Assembly (NCBI GenBank): GCA_022448315.1
Contig: JAKVCA010000026.1
Span: 1-64,000, forward strand
Direction: 5' to 3'
DNA length: 64,000 nt
Source: Pirellulaceae bacterium
GTDB taxonomy: Bacteria > Planctomycetota > Planctomycetia > Pirellulales > Pirellulaceae
In this document: piece after piece, positions 37,138 through 47,071 of the stretch
Position numbering within the stretch: the stretch's first letter is position 1
Layout: every line of letters starts with the position of its first letter
Notes under the pieces: generated by a model
What the model saw: the letters and a program-made list of their open reading frames with translations, nothing else
Told to the model about the DNA's origin: nothing
The model's database searches: none
Position numbers and translations under genes: made by a program

Positions 37138-37138
<1 letters not shown>
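36740..37138 (-). CDS. atpC: ATP synthase F1 subunit epsilon
   Basis: 132 residues. Central-stalk subunit that links rotation to the catalytic head and can inhibit ATP hydrolysis. N-terminal beta-sandwich with LQCVVVTPEKTVIDKQIE, LPLHDGEIGIAAKHSPMIGRL and GGFVQVNENTVSVLTN; then a helical hairpin (about 90-132) ending in a basic tail. Its ATG overlaps the stop of atpD by one base (TAATG), so translation is coupled. Last gene of the operon; the terminator follows directly. Confidence 0.93.
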
Positions 37139-38640
<1,502 letters not shown>

Positions 38641-38695
38641 TTATGCGATTGTGATTGACCGGGGAGCTGCTTCGAAGATCTTGTTGAGATCACGA

Positions 38696-39586
38696 TTAGC
38701 CTTGCAAGGCTTCCACGCCTCCGATGACTTCCATGATTTCGCCAGTAATCTGGCTTTGTCGGGCGCGGTTGTACGTCTGTGACAGATTACGGATCATGTC
38801 ACTCGCGTTTTCGGTTGCGCTCTTCATTGCGACCATCCGCGCGATCTGTTCACTGACCGCAGCATCCAGGAAGCATTTGAACAATTTGACCTTGAAACTC
38901 ATGGGTACCACTTCTTCGAGAATGCTCTCGGGTGATGGTACGAATTCGTAAAGTGATTCACTCGAACCCGAGGCGCCTTCTTCCGACCCCTCTTCGTCGA
39001 TCAAGCTGCCGAGGGGCAACAGGGTTTCGACGACGGTCTCTTGACGGGCCACCGTTTTAAACTGGGTGTAAACCACGTCCAAGCGATCGATTTTCCCAGA
39101 CGCATAGTCCTCGAGGTAACCCTCGGCGATCTTCTCTACTTCTTCGAAGGCAGGTTGATCGTCGAACTGAGTGTAGGTGTCTTCGACCGAAATGTTGCGG
39201 AATTTGAAACCTGAGATCCCACGCTTGCCTGAGACATCGAGGGCCAGGTTCTTGTTTTGATCCTGCCACTCCTGTCGCTGGCGGATGGCCTGCCGAAGTA
39301 CATTGCCGTTGTAACCACCACACAAGCCGCGATTGGCAGTCAAAACGAGGGTTGCCACATTGTTGACTTCAGTTCGACCTTCCAAAAGCGGATGCGAAAC
39401 TTCAAGTCCACTTGCAGCGAGGTCCCCGACCAATCGGGTGATTCGTGCGGTGTAATCGGTTGCCGCGGTCGCACGATCCATGGCTTTCTTGAATCGTGCC
39501 GTCGCGATCAGCTCCATCGTCCGCGTAATCTTGCGAATATTGCGGATGGATTTTCGCCGTTTGTCGAGTGCTCTAGCGTTGGCCAT
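38696..39586 (-). CDS. atpG: ATP synthase F1 subunit gamma
   Basis: 296 residues. Rotor shaft of F1: long N- and C-terminal helices (starting MANARALDKRRKSIRNIRKITRTM with the conserved TRTMELIATARFKKA, and ending NRARQSQITGEIMEVIGG) form the coiled coil, with a Rossmann-like middle. Before the last helix is an acidic Gly/Ser-rich insertion (about 203-218, EEGSEEGASGSSE), slightly longer than in E. coli. Only 15 nt separate it from atpA. Function is secure from both ends and from context. Confidence 0.95.
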   Translation of the reverse strand: MANARALDKRRKSIRNIRKITRTMELIATARFKKAMDRATAATDYTARITRLVGDLAASGLEVSHPLLEGRTEVNNVATLVLTANRGLCGGYNGNVLRQAIRQRQEWQDQNKNLALDVSGKRGISGFKFRNISVEDTYTQFDDQPAFEEVEKIAEGYLEDYASGKIDRLDVVYTQFKTVARQETVVETLLPLGSLIDEEGSEEGASGSSESLYEFVPSPESILEEVVPMSFKVKLFKCFLDAAVSEQIARMVAMKSATENASDMIRNLSQTYNRARQSQITGEIMEVIGGVEALQG

Positions 39587-39601
39587 AGGTTTCAGATGCC
39601 T

Positions 39602-41131
39602 CTAAAACTTGTGATTCGCGGCAAACTCTTCGATCGCGGCAACCACTGCCTGGGTTGCCGGATGATCGGCTTTTTTCATCGCGTCTTTGTTGTCTTTGTT
39701 CTGGTCCAGCAAGTCCCAGACATCCTGCTTCTTGTCGTGGATGAACTCCAAGAACAAAGACTCCCATTCACCGACCTTGTTCGTGGGAACTTTATCCAGG
39801 TAACCCTTGGTTCCTGCAAAAATGACCATGATCTGGTCAACCACGTTCATCGGACTGTACTGCTGCTGCTTGAGCAATTCGACCATCCGATAGCCACGAT
39901 CCAGGCGCGATTGAGTCGCGGCATCAAGATCGGTTCCAAGTTGAGCGAATGCTTCTAGTTCACGGAAAGCTGCGAGGTCCAGACGCAAACTGCCGGACAC
40001 GTTGCGCATCGCCTTTACCTGAGCTGCACCACCCACACGAGACACCGAAATACCCGCGTTCATCGCGGGGCGGATGCCGGCGAAGAACAGGTCGGGTTGA
40101 AGGTAAATTTGACCGTCCGTAATCGAAATCACGTTGGTTGGAATGTAGGCCGATACTTCGCCTTCAAGCGTCTCGATGACCGGCAAGCTAGTGATCGATC
40201 CACCGCCAAGTTCGGCCGACAGCTTGACACTTCGTTCCAGTAGGCGGCTGTGGCAATAAAAGACGTCACCAGGGAAAGCTTCACGACCCGGTGGACGTCG
40301 CATCAGGAGTGACAGTTCCCGGTACGCAGCGGCCTGCTTGGACAAATCGTCATAAACCACCAAACAATGTTCGCCGTTGTACATGAAGTACTCGGCCATG
40401 GAGGTTCCCGAGTAGGGTGCGATGTACTGGAGAGGAGCCGGTGAGCTGGCACCCGAGATGATGACGGTCGTGTAGTCCATGGCCCCCGCTTCTTCAAGCT
40501 GGTCAACCACGGCTGCCACTGAGGAATCCTTCTGGCCAACAGCGACGTAGAAGCATTTCACGCCTGTGTTCTTCTGGTTGATAATCGCATCGATCGCGAT
40601 CGCCGTCTTCCCCGTTTTTCGGTCACCAATAATCAGCTCTCGCTGACCGCGACCCACAGGGGTCATTGCATCGATGGCCTTGAGACCGGTCTGCATCGGC
40701 TCATGAACGGGCTGCCGTTCGGCCACGCCTGGGGCGATGGTTTCGACGTTTCGTCGTTCGGTCGTATTGATGGGGCCCTTGCCATCTAGCGGGTTGCCAA
40801 GCGGGTCGATGATTCTGCCGAGAACGGCTTCGCCGACCGGGACGCTGAGAAGCTGGCCCATCGCCTTGACTTCGTCACCCTCGTTAATGGTTAGGTAGTC
40901 ACCCAAAATGATGACACCGACACTGTTCTCTTCGAGGTTGAACGCCAGTCCGGTAATCCCACCGGGAAACTCTACCATCTCACCTGCCGCAACGCCGGTC
41001 AGGCCGTGGACTCTGGCAATGCCGTCACCGACTTCCAGAACTGTGCCGACCTCTCGGACGTCGATCTGGCTGTCGTACTGTTCTATCTCTTGCTGAATCA
41101 CCGAAGCGATTTCGTCAGCGTTAAACTTCAT
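39602..41131 (-). CDS. atpA: ATP synthase F1 subunit alpha
   Basis: 509 residues. Non-catalytic nucleotide-binding subunit that alternates with beta in the head. P-loop GDRKTGKTA (about 170-178), the family signature [13 protein letters not shown] with its SRLLERS arginine, and [18 protein letters not shown] are intact. The N-terminal segment ([18 protein letters not shown]) contacts delta. Standard position between delta and gamma. Confidence 0.96.
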   Translation of the reverse strand: MKFNADEIASVIQQEIEQYDSQIDVREVGTVLEVGDGIARVHGLTGVAAGEMVEFPGGITGLAFNLEENSVGVIILGDYLTINEGDEVKAMGQLLSVPVGEAVLGRIIDPLGNPLDGKGPINTTERRNVETIAPGVAERQPVHEPMQTGLKAIDAMTPVGRGQRELIIGDRKTGKTAIAIDAIINQKNTGVKCFYVAVGQKDSSVAAVVDQLEEAGAMDYTTVIISGASSPAPLQYIAPYSGTSMAEYFMYNGEHCLVVYDDLSKQAAAYRELSLLMRRPPGREAFPGDVFYCHSRLLERSVKLSAELGGGSITSLPVIETLEGEVSAYIPTNVISITDGQIYLQPDLFFAGIRPAMNAGISVSRVGGAAQVKAMRNVSGSLRLDLAAFRELEAFAQLGTDLDAATQSRLDRGYRMVELLKQQQYSPMNVVDQIMVIFAGTKGYLDKVPTNKVGEWESLFLEFIHDKKQDVWDLLDQNKDNKDAMKKADHPATQAVVAAIEEFAANHKF

Positions 41132-41218
41132 CGAAGTCCTCGCACATTGTTAAATCAATCAACCTCACCGAGGAATCGTGTCGATTGGGTCCGACTCCGG
41201 TGGAGGTGAAACGGTTGG

Positions 41219-41845
41219 CTATGAGGCATCCACCGCAAAACGATCGAGGGATTGCCGGATCTGCTGCATCGCTTGATCGACTGCAGTACGTCGAATTTGC
41301 GAAAGCTGGTTGGCCACGCTCCCATCAAAAACGGTATCGCCCACACGCACCACAAGGCCACCGAGGATGTCGGCGTCGGTTTCGGTACGAATCACGACCT
41401 GTTTTTCAAGGATCTGACCGAGTTTAGTTTTCAGTTCTTCGTGCATCGATTCGGGAACCAATTCCGCGGTGGTGACTCGAACTTCGACCACGCCTGTCTG
41501 CTCTTGAAGGAGCGCCGTCGCTGTTCTCGAAATCACACGCAGGCAGTCAAAGCGACCGTGTCGGCAAACCACCTTGAGGAAGGTCAGAAGTACGGACGAA
41601 CCCGCCGAAAACGACTGGTTCAACACCTTTTCCTTCACTTCCATCGGAACTCTCGGCGATTCGAGTAGCAGCTTGAGTTTTGGAAGTTGTGGCAATACAT
41701 CCACAACGATCGACTCCAGCTCGTCTACCACCTGCGTGACCTGGTTCGCCTTTTCGGCGGCTCCAAGCAAACCCTTGGCGTAGACCGTTCCGATGTACTG
41801 TCGTTCGGTGTCGTAGGCCAAGTTGCCTGATCCCGAAGCTGACAT
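41219..41845 (-). CDS. atpH: ATP synthase F1 subunit delta
   Basis: 208 residues from the ATG at 41845 (AAAGG about 9 nt upstream); a TTG two codons earlier is possible. Peripheral stalk subunit that joins the b dimer to alpha. Family landmarks: YAKGLLGAAEKAN near the N-terminus (helical bundle), then LESPRVPMEVKEKVL. The C-terminal domain has VVEVRVTTAELVPE and the conserved closing part ADILGGLVVRVGDTVFDGSVANQL. It lies between atpF and atpA, as in most F1Fo operons. Confidence 0.93.
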   Translation of the reverse strand: MSASGSGNLAYDTERQYIGTVYAKGLLGAAEKANQVTQVVDELESIVVDVLPQLPKLKLLLESPRVPMEVKEKVLNQSFSAGSSVLLTFLKVVCRHGRFDCLRVISRTATALLQEQTGVVEVRVTTAELVPESMHEELKTKLGQILEKQVVIRTETDADILGGLVVRVGDTVFDGSVANQLSQIRRTAVDQAMQQIRQSLDRFAVDAS

Positions 41846-41892
41846 GGTCAATTACCTTTCAAGTGATCCGCGATAAGTCACAGGGGCTTTCC

Positions 41893-42423
41893 CTAGTTTC
41901 GACCTGCAAACCGATCCAATGACTCTTGAATCAGCTGGGCATGACGATCCGGGGTAAGCTCTTTTCGAACCAACGCTCCCGCTAATTGTACCGCCGAGTC
42001 GACGCTTTTCTGAGCGAGCTCACGAACAGCCTGTTCTTTTGCAGACTCGATGTCCGCTAGAGCTCGCTGCTTTGCTTTTTGGGCTTCGTCCTGAGCTTCG
42101 GAAACAATCCGATCCTTCGCAGCTTCTGCCTCCTTTTTTGCTTCCGCGAGAATGGCGGTCGCCTGCTCGGCAGCAGTTGCGAGTTTCATCTCGTACTCTT
42201 TCAGCGTCGTCTCTGCCTTCTCCGCATCGACGCGTGCTTGATCGATGTGATCGGCGATCGATTTTTCACGTCGATCAAGTCCTTCGACGATCGGCTTCCA
42301 GGCAAAACGCCATAAGATCAATAGCGTGAGGCCGAAGACAATAACGGTAAAAAAGGCCAAGTCGGGATCCACATTAGTGACGCCCAACAAGGTGCTTGCA
42401 GTGGTGAAATTTTCCAGATGCAT
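41893..42423 (-). CDS. atpF: ATP synthase Fo subunit b
   Basis: 176 residues. One membrane helix (about 21-40, AFFTVIVFGLTLLILWRFAW) is followed by the PIVEGLDRREKSIADHI segment and a long Ala/Glu/Lys coiled coil (about 55-160), the dimerising peripheral stalk. There is a single b gene, not the b/b-prime pair of photosynthetic bacteria. It follows atpE after a 71-nt gap that contains a perfect hairpin (42467-42493). Confidence 0.95.
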   Translation of the reverse strand: MHLENFTTASTLLGVTNVDPDLAFFTVIVFGLTLLILWRFAWKPIVEGLDRREKSIADHIDQARVDAEKAETTLKEYEMKLATAAEQATAILAEAKKEAEAAKDRIVSEAQDEAQKAKQRALADIESAKEQAVRELAQKSVDSAVQLAGALVRKELTPDRHAQLIQESLDRFAGRN

Positions 42424-42466
42424 ACTAGCTTCCTCGACCTGTCACCAGGTAGATCGGTTTCCACCC

Positions 42467-42493
42467 GATTCAGGCTCAACGCGAGCCTGAATC
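42467..42493 (-). promoter_or_regulatory. Intercistronic stem-loop just after atpE
   Basis: Perfect 11-bp inverted repeat: GATTCAGGCTC (42467-42477) and GAGCCTGAATC (42483-42493) with a 5-nt loop, beginning one base after the atpE stop. There is no U-run on either side, so it is not a normal terminator. A stabilising or ribosome-pausing hairpin that raises c-subunit output relative to b is a plausible role; this is inference. Confidence 0.55.
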
Positions 42494-42494
42494 A

Positions 42495-42806
42495 CTATTT
42501 GATGATACAGATAATCAGGCCGAACAACGCAGCACCTTCGATCAGGGCGGCCGCGATAATCATGGCCGTCTGGATGTTACCTGCCACTTCAGGTTGGCGG
42601 GCGATACTCTCGGTGGCTGAACCACCGATGCGGCCAATGCCCAAACCCGCACCAATCACAACCAAGCCGGCAGCCAAAGCGGACAAGCCGCCGCCCAATC
42701 CACTGGCCTCCTGGGCCAACAACGCGGTACCTTCTTGGGCCATCGCCGGAGTCGCTGCGATGAAACAGACCACTAGAACGACCATTACACTCAACCACTT
42801 AGCCAT
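42495..42806 (-). CDS. atpE: ATP synthase Fo subunit c with a signal-like N-terminus
   Basis: 103 residues from the ATG at 42806, with GGAG 9 nt upstream (a TTG at 42821 overlaps that site). A proton-translocating ring subunit is normally 70-90 residues; here a signal-peptide-like segment (MAKWLSVMVVLVVCFIAATP, then AMAQ) precedes it. The hairpin is standard: Gly-rich first helix GLVVIGAGLGIGRIG, polar loop ARQPE, second helix with the ion-carrying Glu in AALIEGAALFG. The positions that mark sodium binding in Ilyobacter/Propionigenium (Gln in helix 1, Ser after the Glu) are Ile and Gly here, so proton coupling is inferred. Confidence 0.94.
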   Translation of the reverse strand: MAKWLSVMVVLVVCFIAATPAMAQEGTALLAQEASGLGGGLSALAAGLVVIGAGLGIGRIGGSATESIARQPEVAGNIQTAMIIAAALIEGAALFGLIICIIK

Positions 42807-42943
42807 CGATACATTCTCCAAAGTACGTTGTGGAAAGGATGTGAACCTTTGTCATACGGTTATTACGGGCCCAACTCTGGACCCCCTGCTTTCTCTACCC
42901 TTCTTGCTGTACTCCCCGCGCGGACCCATCAAGCCGACAGTCT

Positions 42944-44041
42944 TTAGTGTGGGTGAGCCGCAAAGCCGATAAACAATGCGGACAAAAAGGTGAAAATGTA
43001 AGCCTGCAGGAAGGCGACAAAAATCTCAAGCATATTCACAGCGACGCTGACACCAACCGCCCCTGGTGCAACGAGATACACCAAGCCCGATTCAAATGTA
43101 ACGCCGATGAAAGCCAACAAAACGGCAAGCACTAGGTGACCGGCAAACATGTTTGCGAACAAACGAATGGCCAACACGATGTGTTTCATGAAGAGGCCGA
43201 CGACTTCAATCACCCAGATCATCGGTTTGATCACGATTGCAAGTGCCGGAGGCAAATCCATGTGCGGAACCTGAGCGACAAAGAAGCCGACCACGCCCAT
43301 CTTTTTGAATCCGGTACCTAACACCATGATCAGCGTTGCTGCGGCCAGTACGCCTGTTGTTGCTAAGGAACCCGTTGGCGACCCGAGGAACGGGATCAAT
43401 CCGAAAAGGTTACAAAACAGGACGAAAAAGAAGATGGTCCACAAATATGGGAGGTACTTGTCACCGTCCGTTTTGCCAATCGCGGGTCGCGCGACCTCGT
43501 CTCGGATGTAAAACAGAATCACTTCGAAAAGATTCCAAAACCGACCGCGTGGACGATCGCCCGTCTTAATTCTTCGTGCCAGCGGGACAAATACGGCCAC
43601 CAGAGCCAGTGCGACCAGCGTCTCGATCACCATGAACTTGGTGACTTTTAGGTCCAAGGGAAGGATGGGGGTGTCTTCCTTGCCGATCAACGGAGTTTCC
43701 GTCTTGAAAGGCTGGGGAATATTGATGTGCTTTGTGCCGTCTTTAAAATCACCAAGAAGCCAACCGGACACTTCAAAATGTTCGGAGTCCAGCACGTGCC
43801 CCATCAAATGGTCTTGACCAAGATAGTCGTGCTCGTGATGTTCATCGTGGCCATGTTCATCGTGGCCATGTTCATCGTGCCCGTCTGCGTGTTCTTCGGA
43901 AGAGTGTGAAGAATGCTCCTGATCCGCATCGGAATGTTTGTCTTCCGAAGCGTGGCCGTCGCTCGACGCCCCAGCCTGCGCATCCGATGCGATCTCGTGG
44001 TTTTCGTCATCTGTCGTGGCGGTTGTGTCGTACATTAACAC
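42944..44041 (-). CDS. atpB: ATP synthase Fo subunit a with a His-rich N-terminal extension
   Basis: 365 residues, about 90-100 more than usual. The first 75 residues are extremely His/Asp/Glu-rich, including a threefold GHDEH-type repeat, and should face the periplasm. The core has the expected five or six helices with the essential Arg in VLAIRLFANMFAGH and the last two helices ending FLSALFIGFAAHPH. A GTG start at 44041 has AGGAG 7 nt before it and is preferred; ATG at 44035 is two codons on. The extension may bind metal or protons near the entry channel; this is inference. Confidence 0.93.
   Translation of the reverse strand: MLMYDTTATTDDENHEIASDAQAGASSDGHASEDKHSDADQEHSSHSSEEHADGHDEHGHDEHGHDEHHEHDYLGQDHLMGHVLDSEHFEVSGWLLGDFKDGTKHINIPQPFKTETPLIGKEDTPILPLDLKVTKFMVIETLVALALVAVFVPLARRIKTGDRPRGRFWNLFEVILFYIRDEVARPAIGKTDGDKYLPYLWTIFFFVLFCNLFGLIPFLGSPTGSLATTGVLAAATLIMVLGTGFKKMGVVGFFVAQVPHMDLPPALAIVIKPMIWVIEVVGLFMKHIVLAIRLFANMFAGHLVLAVLLAFIGVTFESGLVYLVAPGAVGVSVAVNMLEIFVAFLQAYIFTFLSALFIGFAAHPH
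43837..43881. repeat. Three tandem 15-bp units inside atpB
   Basis: Units at 43837-43851, 43852-43866 and 43867-43881 (plus strand CATGTTCATCGTGGC, with one or two changes in the outer copies). In the reading frame of atpB they encode the repeated HGHDE block of the His-rich extension. In-frame 15-bp units allow the tract to lengthen or shorten by slippage without breaking the gene. Confidence 0.85.
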
Positions 44042-44091
44042 TCGTTAGCTCCTGAGTCTTGCAGACTAACAAGGCAAACATTCATTGCAAT

Positions 44092-44574
44092 TCATTCAGG
44101 CTGCTCGGTCGACTTCGGTGAAATCGATGGGGCGGCGTCCGTGCGGTTCAGAGTCCTCGACCATAACCATGTATGGACAATCAATCCGGCGGCGTAGAAA
44201 CAAACCAAGTTGGCTAAAAACCAACGAGAGATTCCTTTCTCAACCATGACACCGGCCAGCAATGCCGCCATGGCAACGCCTCCGGTGCGAAAACCGATGG
44301 CCATCAATGGACCGCTTATGGGCTGGGATCGTTGTCGACTCATGTGATCAACAACGGTCGCGGCCGAAAAACAAGCCATGCAGGTCACCATCGCGACGAT
44401 GGACCAGAGGATCGCCTCGTCAAACCAGAGGCCCGTCCAAGGTCCTGCGATACGTACTCCAACCAACACCACAAGCAACGATAACAAGAGCCATCCATGC
44501 TGCCCTGTAAGCCTCACCCATGCCGGCGGCTGCTTTCGATCACCGTCGGAATTTGTCATTTTGGGAGACTTCAT
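44092..44574 (-). CDS. Small membrane protein of the atp operon (AtpI-like)
   Basis: 160 residues from the ATG at 44574; ATG at 44559 is an alternative. Four predicted membrane helices with short loops: LLLSLLVVLVGVRIA, AILWSIVAMVTCMACFSA, GGVAMAALLAGVMV and FLANLVCFYAAGLIVHTWLW. Size, topology and place (second gene of the operon, right before subunit a) match the UncI/AtpI group, which helps c-ring assembly or Mg uptake in other bacteria. The sequence match itself is weak, so this rests mainly on context. It overlaps the preceding gene by 35 nt. Confidence 0.7.
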   Translation of the reverse strand: MKSPKMTNSDGDRKQPPAWVRLTGQHGWLLLSLLVVLVGVRIAGPWTGLWFDEAILWSIVAMVTCMACFSAATVVDHMSRQRSQPISGPLMAIGFRTGGVAMAALLAGVMVEKGISRWFLANLVCFYAAGLIVHTWLWSRTLNRTDAAPSISPKSTEQPE

Positions 44575-44791
44575 TGACCAACAAAAACATCTGCCATCCA
44601 AACGCGGTCGCACCCAGCAAAACGCCGACAATCAGGAAGGGACCTGTCCATCCGAGCCAGCGATCAATCAGGTAACCTCCAGCAGAGAGAAGGCCCATCG
44701 TGACACCCGCAGAGATGATTTGAGAGGCGAGTTGCATCGCCTTCGCATACGGCTCCCGATCATCCATATCCTGCGGTGTTCGCGATTTCAT
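44540..44791 (-). CDS. AtpZ/ATPase_gene1-type membrane protein
   Basis: 83 residues and two membrane helices (about 26-44 and 50-72). The pattern GLLSAGGYLIDRWLGWTGPF then LIVGVLLGATAFGWQMFLLV fits the AtpZ/AtpQ (PF09527) family of two-helix proteins often encoded first in F-ATPase operons. Such proteins are reported to help assemble the ring or move Mg/Ca. The start is preceded by AGGAGG at ideal spacing, the strongest ribosome site in the operon. It is the promoter-proximal gene. Confidence 0.8.
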   Translation of the reverse strand: MKSRTPQDMDDREPYAKAMQLASQIISAGVTMGLLSAGGYLIDRWLGWTGPFLIVGVLLGATAFGWQMFLLVNEVSQNDKFRR

Positions 44792-45567
44792 AACCCCCTC
44801 CTTCTCGGGTGATCACCCTCGTCAAAAAGGACTTTGAAACGTTCAAAACACCGGCAAATGCTGATCGTTTCTCGTGTTAGGCTGGTCAATTTAGCCAACG
44901 GATTCCGAGTGGTCAACCGAAGGCAATTTAACTTTGTGTCTTTTTTCACAAACCCCGTTTTACCGCCGTCCAGTAGGGCATCTATCGGGTGGGCTCACAA
45001 GTATTCCAGCCGCCATGCTCACGAGCCCCAAAGCCCCAAAAGTCTGGGAGTTAGGGGGCGTTTCAGGCGCGTGTCCCCGTCCCGCGGCTTTCGGTTCATG
45101 CGAGAGGTTCGCAGTCTGACCCCCTGCCCTGTTTGGGTGGATAATTTTTCCGTTAATACGGATTGAAATGCGTTTCTGACCAAGTGAAGCGTTGCATTTT
45201 TTCAACGTTCGTTTAGGATAGATTCACGCGAAGGACGCGATGGAGAACTGCAGGGTTAAGCATCAGGGTACAAACGGTGGATGCCGCACCAACGTCAAGC
45301 AGCCCCCCCGCTTGGGCTGGTTTTAAGTCCCGCCTTAATTGATGATATAGGGTTTCCTGACCCGGAAACACCAATGTCACCCACCATCGCAGGTTTGCTC
45401 GGGCCATCGAAGTTACTTTCGGTGAGGCCGGCACTGCGAACTCTCACGGATCGGGAACACTCGTGCGACATTGCAAGAGTGACCATTGGCCAGCGACAAA
45501 CGATAAAATAGCCAGTTCCATCCACTTGTCTCGCGAAGGGCGGGTTGGCTGATCCGGAGGAAGAGTT
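44792..45567. other. Divergent region upstream of the atp operon and the DUF4912 gene
   Basis: 776 nt with no supported gene; short frames in it give Pro/Arg/Ser-rich products without motifs. It holds the candidate atp promoter (44888-44916). A plus-strand hairpin CAGCCC/GGGCTG at 45300-45319 with TTTT after it (45321-45324) could end a small RNA, but I cannot show one. The segment about 45000-45070 is rich in CCCC/GGGG runs. Confidence 0.5.
44888..44916 (-). promoter_or_regulatory. Candidate promoter of the ATP synthase operon
   Basis: On the minus strand TTGACC (44916-44911), a 17-nt spacer, then TAAATT (44893-44888). The -35 matches 5 of 6 and the -10 matches 4 of 6, and spacing is ideal. 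Transcription would begin near 44881 and give a leader of about 90 nt before the first gene. No competing site as good was seen in the region. Confidence 0.5.
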
Positions 45568-46740
45568 TTGATTACTGCTGCAAGCTTGAAGTCTCGCACT
45601 TCGAAAGATCTGTCCGAAATGGCAAAACGCAAGGGCATCTCCGGTTGGCATGCCATGCGCAAGGATGAGTTGGTGAAGGCTTTGGTGAAAGACGCCAGGG
45701 CGGCTGAGCGCAAGAAGGCGGCTCGGGCAACCAAAAAGTCGGCACCTGCGAAGAGTGCAAAGGCGAAAGCGAGCCCAAAATCCAGCCCGAAGGCGAAAAG
45801 CGAAACCGCCCGACCCAAGCGAGCCAAAGCGGCCCCCAAAAAGAAGGTTTCTGCGCGAACCATTCGAAAAATCCAGAAAGCCCACGAATTGCGAGGTCAA
45901 AAGCGGGACTTGGCCACCGAAAGCGGGTCGGCGAAGAAAAAGCCTCGGGATCGTTGTGTGTTGCTTGTTCGGGATTCTTATTGGCTACAAGCGTACTGGG
46001 AAATCACTCGAGAGACTGTCGAGCGCGCCAAGGTGGCACTGGCAGAGCACTGGCACACTGCAGAGCCTGTCCTCCGCGTCGCCGAAATCGATGACACCTC
46101 CACCACCTCGACCGCCGAGCGTGTGATCCGCGAAATCCCGATCCATGGTGGTGTGAACAACTGGTACATCGACGTTGCAGAACCGCCGAAGACATTTCGC
46201 GTCACGCTGGGCTACAAGACGGGCAACAAGAAGTTTCATGTTCTCGGCCGGAGCAATAAAGTCTCGACTCCGGTCCCCGGTGGCGCTGACGTTGACGGCA
46301 ATTGGGCGGATATCGCCGAGAACTGCGAAAAAATCTTCGCGATGAGTGGCGGATACAACTCGGACAACGGAAACGGCGAGCTTAAGGAATTGTTCGAAGA
46401 GCGACTGCGTCGTCCCATGGGGTCGCCAGCCACGACTCAGTACGGTGCGGGTGCGGACACCGTTCTATCGCGTCCTCGACAATTTGAATTCAATGTGGAC
46501 GCCGAAATGGTGATTTTTGGCAGTGCGGACGCTTCCGCCTACGTGACCTTAGCCGGAGAGCCAGTGAAGTTGCGATCCGATGGCTCGTTTACTGTTCGGC
46601 TCCCTCTGCCAGATCGGCGCCAGGTGTTGCCCATCGTCGCCAGCAGTGCCGATGGGGTCGAGCAAAGGACGACTGTGCTCGCCGTCGAACGTAACACAAA
46701 GGTGATGGAACCGTTGATCAAGCAAAACGGAGACGATTGA
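45568..46740 (+). CDS. DUF4912 protein with Rho-N-like head and Lys/Ala-rich linker
   Basis: 390 residues from a TTG at 45568; GGAGG lies 9 nt before it and decides the start. Residues about 5-40 (SLKSRTSKDLSEMAKRKGIS and on) resemble the Rho N-terminal/SAP-type helix-extended loop. About 45-115 is a basic Lys/Ala/Pro/Ser tract like a histone H1 tail. From about 125 comes the DUF4912 domain, with RDSYWLQAYWEITRE, NWYIDVAEPPKTFRVTLGY. The C-terminal part (about 310-385) looks like a beta-sandwich with GSADASAYVTLAGEPVKL. Nucleic-acid binding is likely from the first two parts; the role is unknown. Confidence 0.82.
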   Translation: MITAASLKSRTSKDLSEMAKRKGISGWHAMRKDELVKALVKDARAAERKKAARATKKSAPAKSAKAKASPKSSPKAKSETARPKRAKAAPKKKVSARTIRKIQKAHELRGQKRDLATESGSAKKKPRDRCVLLVRDSYWLQAYWEITRETVERAKVALAEHWHTAEPVLRVAEIDDTSTTSTAERVIREIPIHGGVNNWYIDVAEPPKTFRVTLGYKTGNKKFHVLGRSNKVSTPVPGGADVDGNWADIAENCEKIFAMSGGYNSDNGNGELKELFEERLRRPMGSPATTQYGAGADTVLSRPRQFEFNVDAEMVIFGSADASAYVTLAGEPVKLRSDGSFTVRLPLPDRRQVLPIVASSADGVEQRTTVLAVERNTKVMEPLIKQNGDD

Positions 46741-46809
46741 TTGCAGGTCGTCCTGCTCATTCAACTCGAGCCAAGCGATCATTCACGGCAAACGATTCAC
46801 AAAAAGAAG

Positions 46810-46847
46810 CCCTGCCCTTTCATGCACTGGAAAGGCAGGGTTTTTTT
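46810..46847 (+). terminator. Strong Rho-independent terminator
   Basis: CCCTGCC (46810-46816) pairs with GGCAGGG (46834-46840), and TTTC with GAAA inside it, leaving one bulged C and an 8-nt loop. Seven U residues follow (46841-46847). It starts about 70 nt after the DUF4912 stop. A-rich sequence before the stem gives some U-run on the other strand too. Confidence 0.88.
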
Positions 46848-46947
46848 AATGAGTATCGCTTGGGTTCGTCGGGCTTTTTTGAGAACGAAATTGCCGGAGC
46901 ATTTTGCGCGCGACCCACAATTCAGCGACCGGCTGAGGACAATCGGT

Positions 46948-46977
46948 TTGACGCGATCTCGCTTTCCCCTTTAAAAT
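46948..46977 (+). promoter_or_regulatory. Candidate promoter
   Basis: TTGACG (46948-46953), 18-nt spacer, TAAAAT (46972-46977). Each box matches 5 of 6. The transcript would start near 46984 with a leader of about 88 nt before the ATG at 47072. It lies right after a strong terminator, as expected for a new transcription unit. Confidence 0.55.
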
Positions 46978-47071
46978 TCCGGCCGAGGCGTTGGTCCGAG
47001 TTTCGTGGCCGCAGTCTCCAGACTCAGGTTTCGTGCCAGTTCTGATTTGCCCGAGTGGAAGGTGTCAGCAG

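Larger units (their letters stand above)
46741..47071. other. Intergenic region with terminator and promoter
   Basis: Holds the strong terminator at 46810-46847 for the DUF4912 gene and, downstream, the promoter at 46948-46977 for the next gene. No further gene is seen. Confidence 0.6.

Noticed and set aside
39257-39958. 233-codon frame antisense to atpG/atpA
   Set aside because: Both sense genes are beyond doubt; the antisense product has no recognisable feature.
42495-42806. Sodium-dependent ATP synthase
   Set aside because: The c subunit lacks the Gln and Ser that mark sodium binding; a proton type fits better.
43837-43881. Short tandem repeats as a CRISPR array
   Set aside because: Units are 15 bp with no spacers and are in frame within atpB.
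45300-45324. Small RNA ending at the CAGCCC/GGGCTG hairpin
   Set aside because: The hairpin and TTTT are suggestive, but no promoter or further structure could be tied to it.
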